Assembly (NCBI GenBank): GCA_003249955.1
Contig: QKHS01000012.1
Location: forward strand, 124,001-188,000
Length of the DNA: 64,000 nucleotides
Direction: 5' to 3'
Source of the DNA: Bacteroidales bacterium
GTDB lineage: Bacteria; Bacteroidota; Bacteroidia; Bacteroidales; ML635J-15
Shown here: positions 7,501 to 18,000 of the stretch, piece by piece
How the letters are laid out: each line of letters begins with the position of its first letter
Numbering within the stretch: position 1 is the stretch's first letter
The notes under the pieces: generated by a model
Database searches by the model: none
What the model saw: the letters and a program-made list of their open reading frames with translations, nothing else
What the model was told of the DNA's origin: nothing
Translations under genes and position numbers: made by a program

Positions 7501-8766
7501 TTACTTTATCTTAATTGTCTGGGTTCTGTCTGGGCCTACCGATAAATATTTTACTTTAACACCTGTCTTTACTGTAATGTATTTAAGGTAGTTAAGTAAT
7601 TCAATAGGTAAATCAGAAGTTTTTTTGCAATCAGATATGTCAGTTTTCCAACCCGGAAGTTCTTCGTAAACAGGTTCAAGATCATCGTTCATGTCGTAAG
7701 GTACATAATCAATTATTTCGCCGTTCATTTTATATCCTACAGCAACTTTGATAGTGTCAAAACCACTAAGGACATCGGCTTTTGTAATAATTATTTTTGT
7801 AACGCCATTAAGCATAATTGAATAGTTTAGCGCAACCATGTCAAGCCATCCGCAACGTCTCGGGCGGCCGGTTGTTGCTCCGTATTCAAACCCTTTATCA
7901 CGCAAAGCCTGTCCGGTTTCATCTGACAACTCGGTAGGGAATGGCCCGCTGCCGACTCTGGTGCAATATGCTTTTACAATACCATAAACTTCGCCCACTT
8001 TATGGGGAGAAACACCAAGTCCGGTACATACTCCCGAAGTTGTGGTGTTAGATGATGTTACAAAAGGGTAGGAGCCAAAGTCAACATCGAGTAACGATCC
8101 CTGTGCTCCTTCAGCCAGAATAGTCTTTTTTGCTTTTAATGCATCGTTTACAAATTTCTCTGAATCAATAAACTTGTACGATTTAATAAACTCCAATGCA
8201 GCAAACCATTCTTTTTCGTACTCTTCATTGGTTTCGTTAAAATTGTAACCGGCAAAAATCTTTTCGTGATGTGATTTGGTACAATTGTATTTTTCTAAAA
8301 AGTTATCCTTGAAAATATCTCCGATTTTTAATGCAAGTCTTGCAGTTTTATCTGTATAAGCAGGACCTATCCCTTTTAAAGTAGATCCTATTTTGTTCGC
8401 TCCTTTATATTCTTCGTAAGCTTTATCCAGCAACCTGTGAGTTGGCATAATTAACTGTGCTTTTCTGCTTATGTAAAGGTTCTCTTTAAGGTTGGCCCCG
8501 ATCTTTACAGCTTCATCTATTTCATGCTTTAGAATAACAGGATCAATAACAACACCGTTGCCGATAATGTTTATTTTATCTTCTCTGAAAATACCGGACG
8601 GAATTGTGTGTAAAACATGCTTGATATTGTTGAACTCCAACGTGTGCCCGGCATTAGGCCCCCCCTGAAATCTTGCGATTATATCATATTTTGGTGTAAG
8701 TACATCTACGATTTTACCTTTACCTTCGTCTCCCCATTGTAAGCCTAATAAAACATCTATTTTCAT
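7501..8766 (-). CDS. purA: Adenylosuccinate synthetase
   Basis: PurA joins IMP and aspartate with GTP to make adenylosuccinate, the first committed step of AMP synthesis. The 421-residue length is that of the bacterial family. Visible motifs are LQWGDEGKGK near residue 10, the GGPNAGHT substrate loop near residue 36, GIGPAYTDK near residue 134, ILAEGAQGSLLD near residue 217 and TTGRPRRCGWLD near residue 298. A Fur-family gene lies 114 bases upstream on the same strand, an order common in this phylum. A terminator follows at 7449-7474. Confidence 0.98.
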   Translation of the reverse strand: MKIDVLLGLQWGDEGKGKIVDVLTPKYDIIARFQGGPNAGHTLEFNNIKHVLHTIPSGIFREDKINIIGNGVVIDPVILKHEIDEAVKIGANLKENLYISRKAQLIMPTHRLLDKAYEEYKGANKIGSTLKGIGPAYTDKTARLALKIGDIFKDNFLEKYNCTKSHHEKIFAGYNFNETNEEYEKEWFAALEFIKSYKFIDSEKFVNDALKAKKTILAEGAQGSLLDVDFGSYPFVTSSNTTTSGVCTGLGVSPHKVGEVYGIVKAYCTRVGSGPFPTELSDETGQALRDKGFEYGATTGRPRRCGWLDMVALNYSIMLNGVTKIIITKADVLSGFDTIKVAVGYKMNGEIIDYVPYDMNDDLEPVYEELPGWKTDISDCKKTSDLPIELLNYLKYITVKTGVKVKYLSVGPDRTQTIKIK

Positions 8767-8880
8767 TTTAATTTTGTTTTTCTTTTTTTACTGTTTTTTT
8801 CTTTTAATTTGAACTCATGTTAAGTGGAGAACCAATTTTTGATAAGTTCAGTTTTTGTTGTAAATACTTGTTTCTGGTTC

Positions 8881-9336
8881 TTATTCCTGCTTTCCCTTAC
8901 ATTCGCTGCAAATACCGTATAAATACAAAGAATGATGTGTGATTTCGAAATTGCTTGCTTTTGAGACAGTTTTTTCAATTTCAGAAATTCTGGGATCGCA
9001 GAATTCTTCAACTTTACCACAGTTTGTGCAAATCATATGGTCGTGCTGAATACAGGCATATGCTTTTTCATAAGTGCTCATATTCTTTCCGAACTGATGT
9101 TTTGTAACCAATCCGGCATCTAAAAGAATATCAATATTATTGTAAAGAGTAGCGCGGCTTACACGATAATTTTTGTTTTTCATCGAAATATATAAACTCT
9201 CAATGTCAAAGTGTCCGCTGCGGGAGTATATTTCTTCCAGTATAGCATACCTTTCAGGGGTTTTTCGGAATGCTTTACGCTCAAGATATTCCGTTAAAAT
9301 ATTGCGAACCGGCAGATTATATTCTTTAATTTCCAT
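8881..9336 (-). CDS. Fur/PerR-family metal-dependent transcription regulator
   Basis: This is a 151-residue member of the Fur family. The N-terminal half holds the winged-helix DNA-binding domain, with [14 protein letters not shown] at about residues 22-35 and the recognition helix [18 protein letters not shown]. The C-terminal half holds [15 protein letters not shown] and a final YGICSECKG, giving two CxxC pairs for structural zinc plus the HxH regulatory metal ligands. Whether it senses iron (Fur), peroxide (PerR) or zinc cannot be decided by eye. A short palindrome tttagactaaa lies at 9348-9358, a few bases before the start, and could be an autoregulatory site. Confidence 0.92.
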   Translation of the reverse strand: MEIKEYNLPVRNILTEYLERKAFRKTPERYAILEEIYSRSGHFDIESLYISMKNKNYRVSRATLYNNIDILLDAGLVTKHQFGKNMSTYEKAYACIQHDHMICTNCGKVEEFCDPRISEIEKTVSKASNFEITHHSLYLYGICSECKGKQE

Positions 9337-9429
9337 GCTCTGATAATTTTAGACTAAATTAAAATAAAAGATTTTAATTAGCAAAGAAAAATCGCTTAAT
9401 TTTATTAACAGAATTTTCGGGATAAAAAA

Positions 9430-9807
9430 TTACAAAACTTTTATTAACCATACACCTGCAAAAACGGCGGCAATACATGATGCAATGCTTATAAGAACAT
9501 AAGCCAGAGACAATGCTGTAAAACTGTTGTTTATGAGGTTTGCATTTTCCCAGGCAAAAGCAGAAAAGGTTGTAAAACCACCGCAAAAACCTATTGCAAG
9601 TATGTATTTCCAGTCGGTATCTCCCATATTGTTTTTCTGCAGAAAGCCCAGAACTATTCCTATAAGCAGACTGCCTGAAATATTTACAATCAAAGTTGCA
9701 AAAGGGAATTTTGAATCAAAATTTTTGTTTATAACAACGGATGAAATGTATCGGAGTACACTTCCCAAACCTCCGCCAAGACCTACTAATAATACATTTT
9801 TAAACAT
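9430..9807 (-). CDS. crcB: Fluoride channel CrcB/Fluc
   Basis: CrcB forms dual-topology dimers that export fluoride passively. I start it at 9807 (125 residues, MFKNVLLVGLGGGLGS), because the ten residues that an upstream start at 9837 would add are not family-like. Motifs are GGGLGSVLRY, TLIVNISGSLLIG and GFCGGFTTFSAF, including the central asparagine and the TTFSAF stretch that lines the pore. Four hydrophobic segments are visible. It is a single-copy gene with no second crcB beside it. I see no GC-rich fluoride riboswitch in its leader. Confidence 0.95.
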   Translation of the reverse strand: MFKNVLLVGLGGGLGSVLRYISSVVINKNFDSKFPFATLIVNISGSLLIGIVLGFLQKNNMGDTDWKYILAIGFCGGFTTFSAFAWENANLINNSFTALSLAYVLISIASCIAAVFAGVWLIKVL

Positions 9808-9971
9808 ATAAACAAAATCGTATGCAAAGGAACACAAAAAATATTAATCAAACAATAATACCTTAAAAATATGTTGTTGTAATCTGGTGTTGTAAAAGAA
9901 AAAAACGACTCAAATTTCGGATTGTAACAAAATATTGCATATATTGTGTAATAATACTAAACCTAAAGGCT

Positions 9972-11357
9972 ATGAAAAGAATTATTTACACTTTTGTCTT
10001 ATTCTTAACCGCAGCCGGATTGTTTGCTCAGCAACAGCTCCCTAATGTCGGTTTTGAAAACTGGAGCTCTGAATTTTTATATGAAGGTCTTGTTGATTGG
10101 AATTGCTCCAATGCATCTTCTATTGCCAATAACCCCGGTCTTACCAAGTCTGACGATGCATATTCAGGAAACTACTCTGTTAAAATGCAGACTTTGTTGG
10201 TAGGGGAGGACACTGCGTTTACATTTATTTATCACGGGTATGTTACGGATGACGGGCCCGGCGGCGGCATCCCTTATTCGGAGACTTTTGACCGTGTTTC
10301 GGGATATTACAAAGCAGATATGGTTGAAGAGGATTCCGCTGTAATGATCCTGATAAAGTATTTAAACATGGTGCCGACTATGTCTTTTGCCAAGATAGGA
10401 ACAGATGCGGCTGACTGGACACAATTTAACTTTGATGTCCCTGCTGTAGCCTGTGATTCGGTTTTTATCGGTTTTATCTCATCTGATATAATTACGGAAA
10501 CCAATGCAGAACCGGGATCGTGGATAATGCTTGACAGTATTACTTTCGGATACTCGGGAGGCGCAGACCCTGACCCCTCACTTCTTCCTAATTATGATAT
10601 GGAAGTATGGGTAGATAATAGTATCGAAAATCCTGATTCTTGGTACACACTTAACGATTTTTTGTACAGTGTCGGTACTGCGGGAGTAATTAAAACAGAT
10701 GACTCAAATTCAGGAACATATGCTGCTGAAGTTGTTACAAATGTTGTTAGCGGAGCATATACAATTTCAGGATATCTTTCACTGGGGGAAATTGATATGA
10801 ACGGTACAGAACCTATATCGTCCGTACCTTATACTGATCAGCCCGAAGCTTTGAGAGGCGAATACAAGTACTTGCCTCAGGGAGATGATATGGCATTTGT
10901 GCAGATTATGTTTGAAAATGAAACAGAAACTGTTGCAGGCGGATATCAGGTGTTGGCTCCGGCAACCGAATACACTGAATTTGTCCTGAATCTTAACTAC
11001 ACCGGGGAAAACACAAAACTTAAGCTGATATTTTATTCAGGCGAAAATGAAAATTCAGCACTGTTCCTTGATGATGTGCTGTTTGATTTCGGAACAAAGG
11101 CAAAAGAGAATTTTGTAAATTCAGGATTTGCAATTTATCCCAATCCTGCAACAGACTTTGTTTATATTAATTTTGCCTCTGAAGAAAGTTCTGCTTCTGT
11201 AATAAATGTTATTGATCTTCAGGGAAGGATTGTTAAAACTATTGATTTGTCAGGATTGAATAATAACAGAATTGATATTTCGGAATTATCAAAGGGAATA
11301 TACTTCCTTAAAGCGGATAATTCACATGGCGGAGTTCAGAAATTAATTGTAAGGTAG
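9972..11357 (+). CDS. Secreted two-domain protein with T9SS sorting domain
   Basis: This 461-residue protein has a signal peptide (MKRIIYTFVLFLTAAGLFAQ). It then has two related modules. The first begins LPNVGFENWSS and has KSDDAYSGNYSVKMQT near residue 60. The second begins LPNYDMEVWVD near residue 208 and has KTDDSNSGTYAAEVVT. Each looks like a jelly-roll carbohydrate-binding-type fold of the PCMD or CBM kind often found in Bacteroidota surface proteins. A type A sorting domain closes the protein (IYPNPATDFVYI to KLIVR, from about residue 388). No enzymatic motif is visible. It is transcribed alone toward a shared terminator at 11442-11477. Confidence 0.82.
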   Translation: MKRIIYTFVLFLTAAGLFAQQQLPNVGFENWSSEFLYEGLVDWNCSNASSIANNPGLTKSDDAYSGNYSVKMQTLLVGEDTAFTFIYHGYVTDDGPGGGIPYSETFDRVSGYYKADMVEEDSAVMILIKYLNMVPTMSFAKIGTDAADWTQFNFDVPAVACDSVFIGFISSDIITETNAEPGSWIMLDSITFGYSGGADPDPSLLPNYDMEVWVDNSIENPDSWYTLNDFLYSVGTAGVIKTDDSNSGTYAAEVVTNVVSGAYTISGYLSLGEIDMNGTEPISSVPYTDQPEALRGEYKYLPQGDDMAFVQIMFENETETVAGGYQVLAPATEYTEFVLNLNYTGENTKLKLIFYSGENENSALFLDDVLFDFGTKAKENFVNSGFAIYPNPATDFVYINFASEESSASVINVIDLQGRIVKTIDLSGLNNNRIDISELSKGIYFLKADNSHGGVQKLIVR

Positions 11358-11390
11358 ATAGCGATATCTGGCTTGAAATTTTTGATTATA

Positions 11391-11425
11391 CCCAGGATAT
11401 AGTAAAAAAATGGCTATATCCTGGG
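11391..11425. other. Perfect 11-bp hairpin before the terminator
   Basis: The arm cccaggatata (11391-11401) is the reverse complement of tatatcctggg (11415-11425), with a 13-base A-rich loop. It lies between the stop of the gene ending at 11357 and the terminator hairpin. No T-run follows. It may stabilise the mRNA 3' end. Confidence 0.6.
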
Positions 11426-11441
11426 CATTTAATCCTGCAAT

Positions 11442-11477
11442 AAAAAAGAGGCTTCCGAAAACGGAAGCCTCTTTTTT
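11442..11477. terminator. Bidirectional terminator between convergent genes
   Basis: A 16-bp perfect stem (aaaaaagaggcttccg with its reverse complement) with an aaaa loop has A-runs on one side and T-runs on the other. It can therefore terminate both the gene ending at 11357 (+) and the one ending at 11501 (-). Confidence 0.92.
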
Positions 11478-11500
11478 ATTGTTAAACAAATTTCTGTTTT

Positions 11501-12052
11501 TTATATGTATTGCTTAAGCTCCTGAATGTTGAAAAAACTTACTTTCAGCATCATACTGTCTTCAATCAGTAAAACGTTGCTATTTTTATCTTTAAATGCT
11601 TTGTTTGCTCCGTAGATATTCATTTTTGCATTTCCGGCAGTTATCTTTTTTATAAAGCCTTCGCGGTATTCACCAAAAATATCTGTAAAGCTGTAAGTTG
11701 CAAAAAAGAGTCTGTTGTTTTTGAAATGATATTCGCATTTTGTTACATGCTTTTCTGTATCTTTAGTCATAAACAGAACTTTGGTGTTTGAAGCAGTTTT
11801 GTGAAGGATATAAAAATTCTTCCCGAATTTTGAGATTATAGCCGAAAATTCGTCTCCCAAACTACAGTCATTAAAGAATTTTATATCATCTTTTGTTGAT
11901 AAAGTTTCAAATTTGTTCATTTCTTCCACGATATTACTGTAGAAGTCTTCCGACACAGACTGGTTTAAATAAGAACCGCTTTGAATTTCTGCTAAAATAT
12001 CCTTGCCCCCTAAAGAGAATATGTCATTAACTGATTTCTGAAATGTATTCAT
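11501..12052 (-). CDS. Hypothetical protein, probably co-transcribed with the giant surface protein
   Basis: I do not recognise this 183-residue protein. It has no signal peptide and no membrane segment. It is mixed alpha/beta, with a central set of short beta strands (FGKNFYILHKTA, KVLFMTKD, NNRLFFATYSF, KMNIYGANKAF), which would suit a small cytoplasmic beta-barrel or PAS/lipocalin-like fold. Its start lies six bases after the stop of the 2074-residue T9SS protein gene, so both are likely on one transcript. That position suggests a link to that protein, perhaps regulatory, but this is not demonstrated. Confidence 0.7.
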   Translation of the reverse strand: MNTFQKSVNDIFSLGGKDILAEIQSGSYLNQSVSEDFYSNIVEEMNKFETLSTKDDIKFFNDCSLGDEFSAIISKFGKNFYILHKTASNTKVLFMTKDTEKHVTKCEYHFKNNRLFFATYSFTDIFGEYREGFIKKITAGNAKMNIYGANKAFKDKNSNVLLIEDSMMLKVSFFNIQELKQYI

Positions 12053-12058
12053 TGTCTA

Positions 12059-15000
12059 TTACTTTTTTACAATTTTTTTGTTTAATATCGTCGTTCCCGA
12101 AACTATTCTGATATGATAAACAGAAGGCCTCAGGTAACTCAGATTGCGACTAAACGCAATATCCCCGGTTTTGGTTGCAACATTTTCTTCAAAAACAATT
12201 TCCCCTAATTGATCCAAAATTTGCACCAAAGCAGTTTCCGGAGCAAAATTATATAAAATAATTGAGATTTCATCATTAAATGGATTTGGATATACAATTA
12301 ATTCAGGAACTGCCGTATTATCGTAACAATTAACGTTAATCGGGGCATATATAGTCCGTTTTCCGTCAAAATCTGTCTGCGTAAGACGATAATATGTGCT
12401 TTGCAAATCAGAGTAATCCGTAGTGCTGTAAGAGTTAACAGTATTTGAATTTCCGGATCCTGTGATTTTTGAAACAAAACTGAAATCTTTCATGTTTTCT
12501 GACTTTTCTACAATAAAGTAGTCGTTATTAATTTCACTTGCAGTTGTCCATGTAAGACTGATATTCCCGTCTTTGCATTCTCCTGAAAATTCTGTGAGTT
12601 CAACAGGCAGAGGATTAAGATCGTTCTTTGATCCGAAAGTTATAATTTTATTTGCTTTAGCTCCGAACGGAATTCCGAACCTTGACTGAATATATCCCTG
12701 GTCGTGGGCAGCATTGCTGAATCCGCTGTTGAAATCGGCATCAACCCACATACTCCCGTTCCAATAAGAAACAACCAGATCAGCAGGAACAAAATTGTTG
12801 TCGCCGTTACATAAACTGTGAGGGCAAATGTCTCCGTTGCTATGTGCATTGTCAAACCAATATAAAGTTACACTGTTCATGTCAACTGAAGAATTCATAA
12901 TCCAGTTTTCTCTGTCACTTACATGATGAAGCGTAGCATCCATGTTTCCTCCGTGTTCCCACCAGTCCGGCATTCCTGTGTTGTCAAAGTTATAAAGTGC
13001 TGTAACTGTTGTGCTTGCAGAAGGCTCAATGCCTATACTTCCCAAAACAGCATAAGTTGTGTTTCCTGCACCCAGATCGCGGGAACTTATATCTCCCGTT
13101 GGGAATATAAACGGAATATTTCCGGTTTTTGCAACCAGTCCATCCACAAAACTGTTGTTTGATGAAACTGTTGCTGATGCCGAGTTCCCGAATGTAAGAG
13201 AACCTGTTCCGCTGTAATATGCAATGCCGTCAGTAAATGTTGCATTACCTTCTACAACCATAGGAGTTGAAATTTCAATATTTGAATTTCCCGATGAAGA
13301 GTTGTTAAATATTACATTATTAAAACTGCTTACGCCGGAATTAATAATCTGGGTGGCAGAACCGTTGAATTCCACAGTTCCTGTCCCTGCTGTAAATGTT
13401 CCGTTGTTTGTCCAGTTGCCGGAGACATTAAGTTGGGAAATGTTACCGAGACTTAGTCCTGTTTCAATAGTAAGATCGTGGCAACTTACCGAAGAGCTTG
13501 CATTAGTATTTGCCGCATTTGATGCACAAGGAGCATACGCTCTCAGGAAAACATCACAGGTGTTGTCAGGAATACTTGTTGCAGATGCATAGTTGCTCCC
13601 GTTAAAAATCAACCAGTTGGATGCTGTTTCCCAGTTACTGTCTGTGTTTCCTGACCAGACATAGTCTCCGCTGGTAACAGATGTGGTAGCAGGAGAATTT
13701 ACAGTCATGGTTATGGTATTTGATGTCGCAGGATTATTCGACGGACAACTGACTGTAGATGTCATTGTACATGAAATCTGATCGCCGTTAAGCAAACCGG
13801 AATTACTATATACTGAAGAATTGGTTCCGGTATTTACGCCGTTAAGTTCCCATTGGTATGTGGGAGTTCCTCCGTTTGCCGGTGTCGCAGTGAATGTATC
13901 TGTAATTCCTGCACATACAGGATTGGCAGATGCTGTTATTGTCACACTTACAGGATTAAGGGAATTAACCGTGACTACCCAGCTCCCTGTAGATTGGCTA
14001 AATCCTGTATTACATGTTCCGTCATGAGCCCATCGGGTATAAGTAGTGGTGGTAGTTAAACCTGCAGGAGGGTCGTAGGTTGCAGAATTAGAACCTGCTA
14101 TATCCACTCCGTTAGCCTGCCATTTGTATGTTATTGAGTTATCACCGCCGCTTGCTGCAGTAGCACTACCTATCACAGGAGGATTTCCTCCGTAACAGAT
14201 AGTTTCTCCTGTAGTGTTAATTTCTCCTGCAGTAAAGTTCGGACGTACTGTAACTAACCAACTTCCTGTAGATTGGGTAAAACCTGTATTACATGTTCCG
14301 TCATGAGCCCATCGGGTATAAGTAGTGGTGGTAGTTAAACCTGCCGGTGGATCGTAAGTTGCAGAATTAGAACCTAAAATATCCACTCCGTTCGCCTGCC
14401 ATTTGTATGTTATTGAGTTATCACCGCCGCTTGCAGCAGTTGTACTACCTATCACAGAAGGATTTCCTCCGTAACAGATAGTCTCTCCTGTAGTGTTAAT
14501 TGCTCCGGCAGTAAAGTTCGGACGTACCGTAACTACCCAGCTTCCTGTAGATTGCGTAAATCCTGTATTACATGTTCCGTCATGAGCCCATCGTGTATAA
14601 GTAGTGGTGGTAGTTAACCCTGCCGGCGGATCGTAAGTTGCAGAATTAGAACCTGAAATATCCACTCCGTTCGCCTGCCATTTATATGTTATTGAGTTAT
14701 CACCGCCGCTTGCTGCAGTAGCACTACCTATCACAGACGGATTTCCTCCGTAACAGATAGTCTCTCCTGTAGTGTTAATTGCTCCGGCAGTAAAGTTTGG
14801 ACGCACCGTAACTACCCAGCTTCCTGTAGATTGAGTAAAACCTGTATTACATGTTCCGTCATGAGCCCAGCGTGTATAAGTAGTGGTTGTAGTTAACCCT
14901 GCCGGCGGATCGTAAGTTGCAGAATTAGAACCTGAAATATCCACTCCGTTAGCCTGCCATTTATATGTTATTGAGTTATCGCCGCCGCTTGCAGCAGTAG

Positions 15001-18000
15001 CGCTACCTATAACAGAAGGATTTCCTCCGTAACAGATTGTTTCCCCTGTGGTGTTAATTGCTCCGGCAGTAAAAGCAGGTCTTACTGTTACTATAGTAGT
15101 AGCAGATGACGAACAATATGCATTTGTTACTGTATATGATATTGTTGCTGTTCCGGATGAAATACCTGTTACCACACCTGTTGAAGCATTAACGGAAGCA
15201 ACGGCAGTATTACTGCTTGACCATACTCCTTTGGGATATCTTACAATAACAATTCCTGAACCTCCGGCTCTTTCGGCACCGCCACCGCCACCGGTATTTG
15301 CTGTACCTGCAGTTGATTCTCCGTTACCGCCGCCACCGATGCCACCGGTTCCGTTTACCCAGCAGTTACCGCTGTACGAAACACTGGCATTAAGGCCGGA
15401 ATATGTAACACTTCCGTCAGAGGTAAAACGTACTGTCAGAGTTTGTCCGGCAGCTCCGGAATAATTAATAGTTCCGGTTCCGTTATATGTTCCTAATAAT
15501 GTGCCTCCGGTGCCTGCTCCGGCATATATATACATATAATCATAGCTGGTTTCAAAATTATAAGTCCCTGAAATTGTAATTATGGCTGTTCCCGAGGCTT
15601 CAAGTATGACATAGCCGTCGGCATCATTACTGTATGATGAACCACAACCTGCGTGAGTACATAATGTGCTGTTAATTCCGCAACTGTGGTAACTTACTCC
15701 TGAATATGGAATAGTATTGGCACTGCCAGTGCATCCTGAATAGTTAGTGGTTCCGCCGCCACCGCCACCACCGTAGTAAACAGTGCTGCCGCTTATAGCA
15801 TTTGCAACTCCGGCTCCTCCGTTTCCGGGAGCATCCGAAGAGGCTGAAGTCCCTGTTCCACCGGCACCGCCGCCGCCTGCTCCTGCAGAATGGCAACTGT
15901 TATTGTATCCTGTGCCTCCGTTATTTCCCTGGCCGGCAACACCTGTCCCGGCTGTGTATTGCGGGCTTGCACCACCGGCACCGCCGCCACCTGAACCACC
16001 TGCCGAAGCAGCACCTCCTCCGTCACGGGAGGCTCCACCACCGCCACCGGTTGCTGTTAATGCTCCGAAAACAGAATTTCCTCCATTGCTGCCTTTTGAT
16101 GATGAATTTACCGCAGCAGCCCCACCGCTACCTATGGTAACTGTGTTTCCTGCAGCAGTGATTAAATAGTTGGTGTTGTACAATACACCTCCGGCTCCGC
16201 CACCGCCGCCGCCGTTGGAACCGCCGCCGCCGCCACCGCCTACTACAAGTATGTCAGCCAGAAGCGGAACTGTCGTAGTAGTAAATGTGCCGCCTGAAGT
16301 AAATGTCCTTATATAGTAATTCCCTGAGGTTGTCAATGTTCCTCCGCTGCCAGGATCGGCACTTGACAGTGTTGTTGTTGCTCCGGGACATATAGTTGTA
16401 GTCCCGGTAATATTGTTTGGTGCTGCTGTTACATTAACAGTAAGAGCCGCACATCCGGTGCTGAAAAGCCCGTCACTGTAATTTCTTGCATAATATGTTA
16501 AAGAAGAAGACGGAGTGTGAACAAACGGATTTCCTGTGCCCAGGAAAGTCCCGCCACACGAACCAGAGTACCAATACACTGTTCCTACAGCACCATTGGC
16601 AGTTAATGTTACGGAATTTCCGCTGCATATGGTTGTCCCGGAACCGGATGTTACAGATGTAGGATTGGGCAGGGTTAACGTCCAGTTAAGGGTGAAAGTC
16701 CCTGATCCGTTATAGCCGTCAACTATAAACCATACGGTTTGTGTGGACCCGGTACTGTTTGTCCATGCATTGTGTTGTGTGTCAGAGTCGTCAATGCAAT
16801 ATATTTGTGTTCCCGGGCATGATGAACCATATCCCATATAATGGTACGAATCATAATCATTTGCAGATTGCCATATGTCAACTGTAGCTCCGTTCGGGAC
16901 ATTTATGTAAAACATTCTGTCAGGATAACCCGTCCGGCATGTGCTTATATCATTTTCATATCCTACCGTTGTAGCAGCGTAAGGACTTGTTAATGTTGCA
17001 AGATTTTGTGCGTTTGAGCAATTTTCTCCAGGTAATATAGTTCTGTTGTATGCTAGAGTATAAGTACCATATGCGGAACTGAACCCCCTGACTTTAAGGT
17101 AATATGTTCCGGTAGTTGCTGCTGTATATGTAATAGTTGATCTGTTACTTTCGCAGCCGTCATCATTGCTGGCAATGTTTGAGCATGATCCGTCATATAA
17201 TTCCAGATAAGTGTCAAAACTTGCAGTAGCTCCGTCTCCGCAACCTGTCTTAAACGTATATTCTCTGCCGGCAATAAGCGAAAATGCATACCATTTGCAT
17301 CCTGAACTTACTATGGATGAAGAGTGTGTCTGCCATGAATCGACAGGGGTCATAAGTCCAAAATTAGAAGCAGCACAATTTATACAAGCGCTGTATGTGT
17401 ATGAAAATGATGATTGTGCTCCGCCGCCGTTTTCGTAATATTCAAAAATTAAATTGTAATTGCCGTCCAGATAAACGACAGAACTGGTGTATGTCGTGTA
17501 ACCTTCGTCAACCCAGTGGTTTATAAGCCATGTCGATCCTCCGTCAATACTTAATCTTACTCCGTCGTCTCCTCCTATAGTGAATGTGTACCAGCCTTCC
17601 TGAAATGTTTTGTTCATTTTGTAACGTATAGCAAATAAATCAGAAGGGTTTGTGCAAGCCAGATTTACAGTTGCTCCCGAAATATTTGAATGAGTTCTGT
17701 TAAAAGTCTCGGATTCGGTAACATAACCCAGATATGAAGTGAACGCTCCGGCTGAGGCACTGCCATAAGCATAACCTATCCATGAACCGGAACCATATGT
17801 AACCTGATCTCCCGGCTGGCCTGTGTATGTTGCCGTAAGGACAATACCCGAATACACAACGCTTACATCTGATGTGAATTGTACTGTTAGTGCCTGTCCG
17901 GCAGAGCTTACAACAGTTGTTATTGTCCCTGAGCCGTTGTATGTGGCTAATAATGTTCCGCCTGTGCCTACCCCGGAATAAATACGAAGGTAGTCATAAT

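Noticed and set aside
8820-9020. A 66-residue protein overlapping fur in another frame
   Set aside because: It overlaps the Fur gene and shows no motif; it is a shadow reading.
9808-9960. Fluoride riboswitch upstream of crcB
   Set aside because: The leader is A/T-rich and lacks the GC-rich core motif of that riboswitch.
15783-16169. Proline-rich proteins on the plus strand over the giant gene
   Set aside because: They are antisense readings of the glycine-rich domain (Gly codons read as Pro), with no start site or conservation signal.
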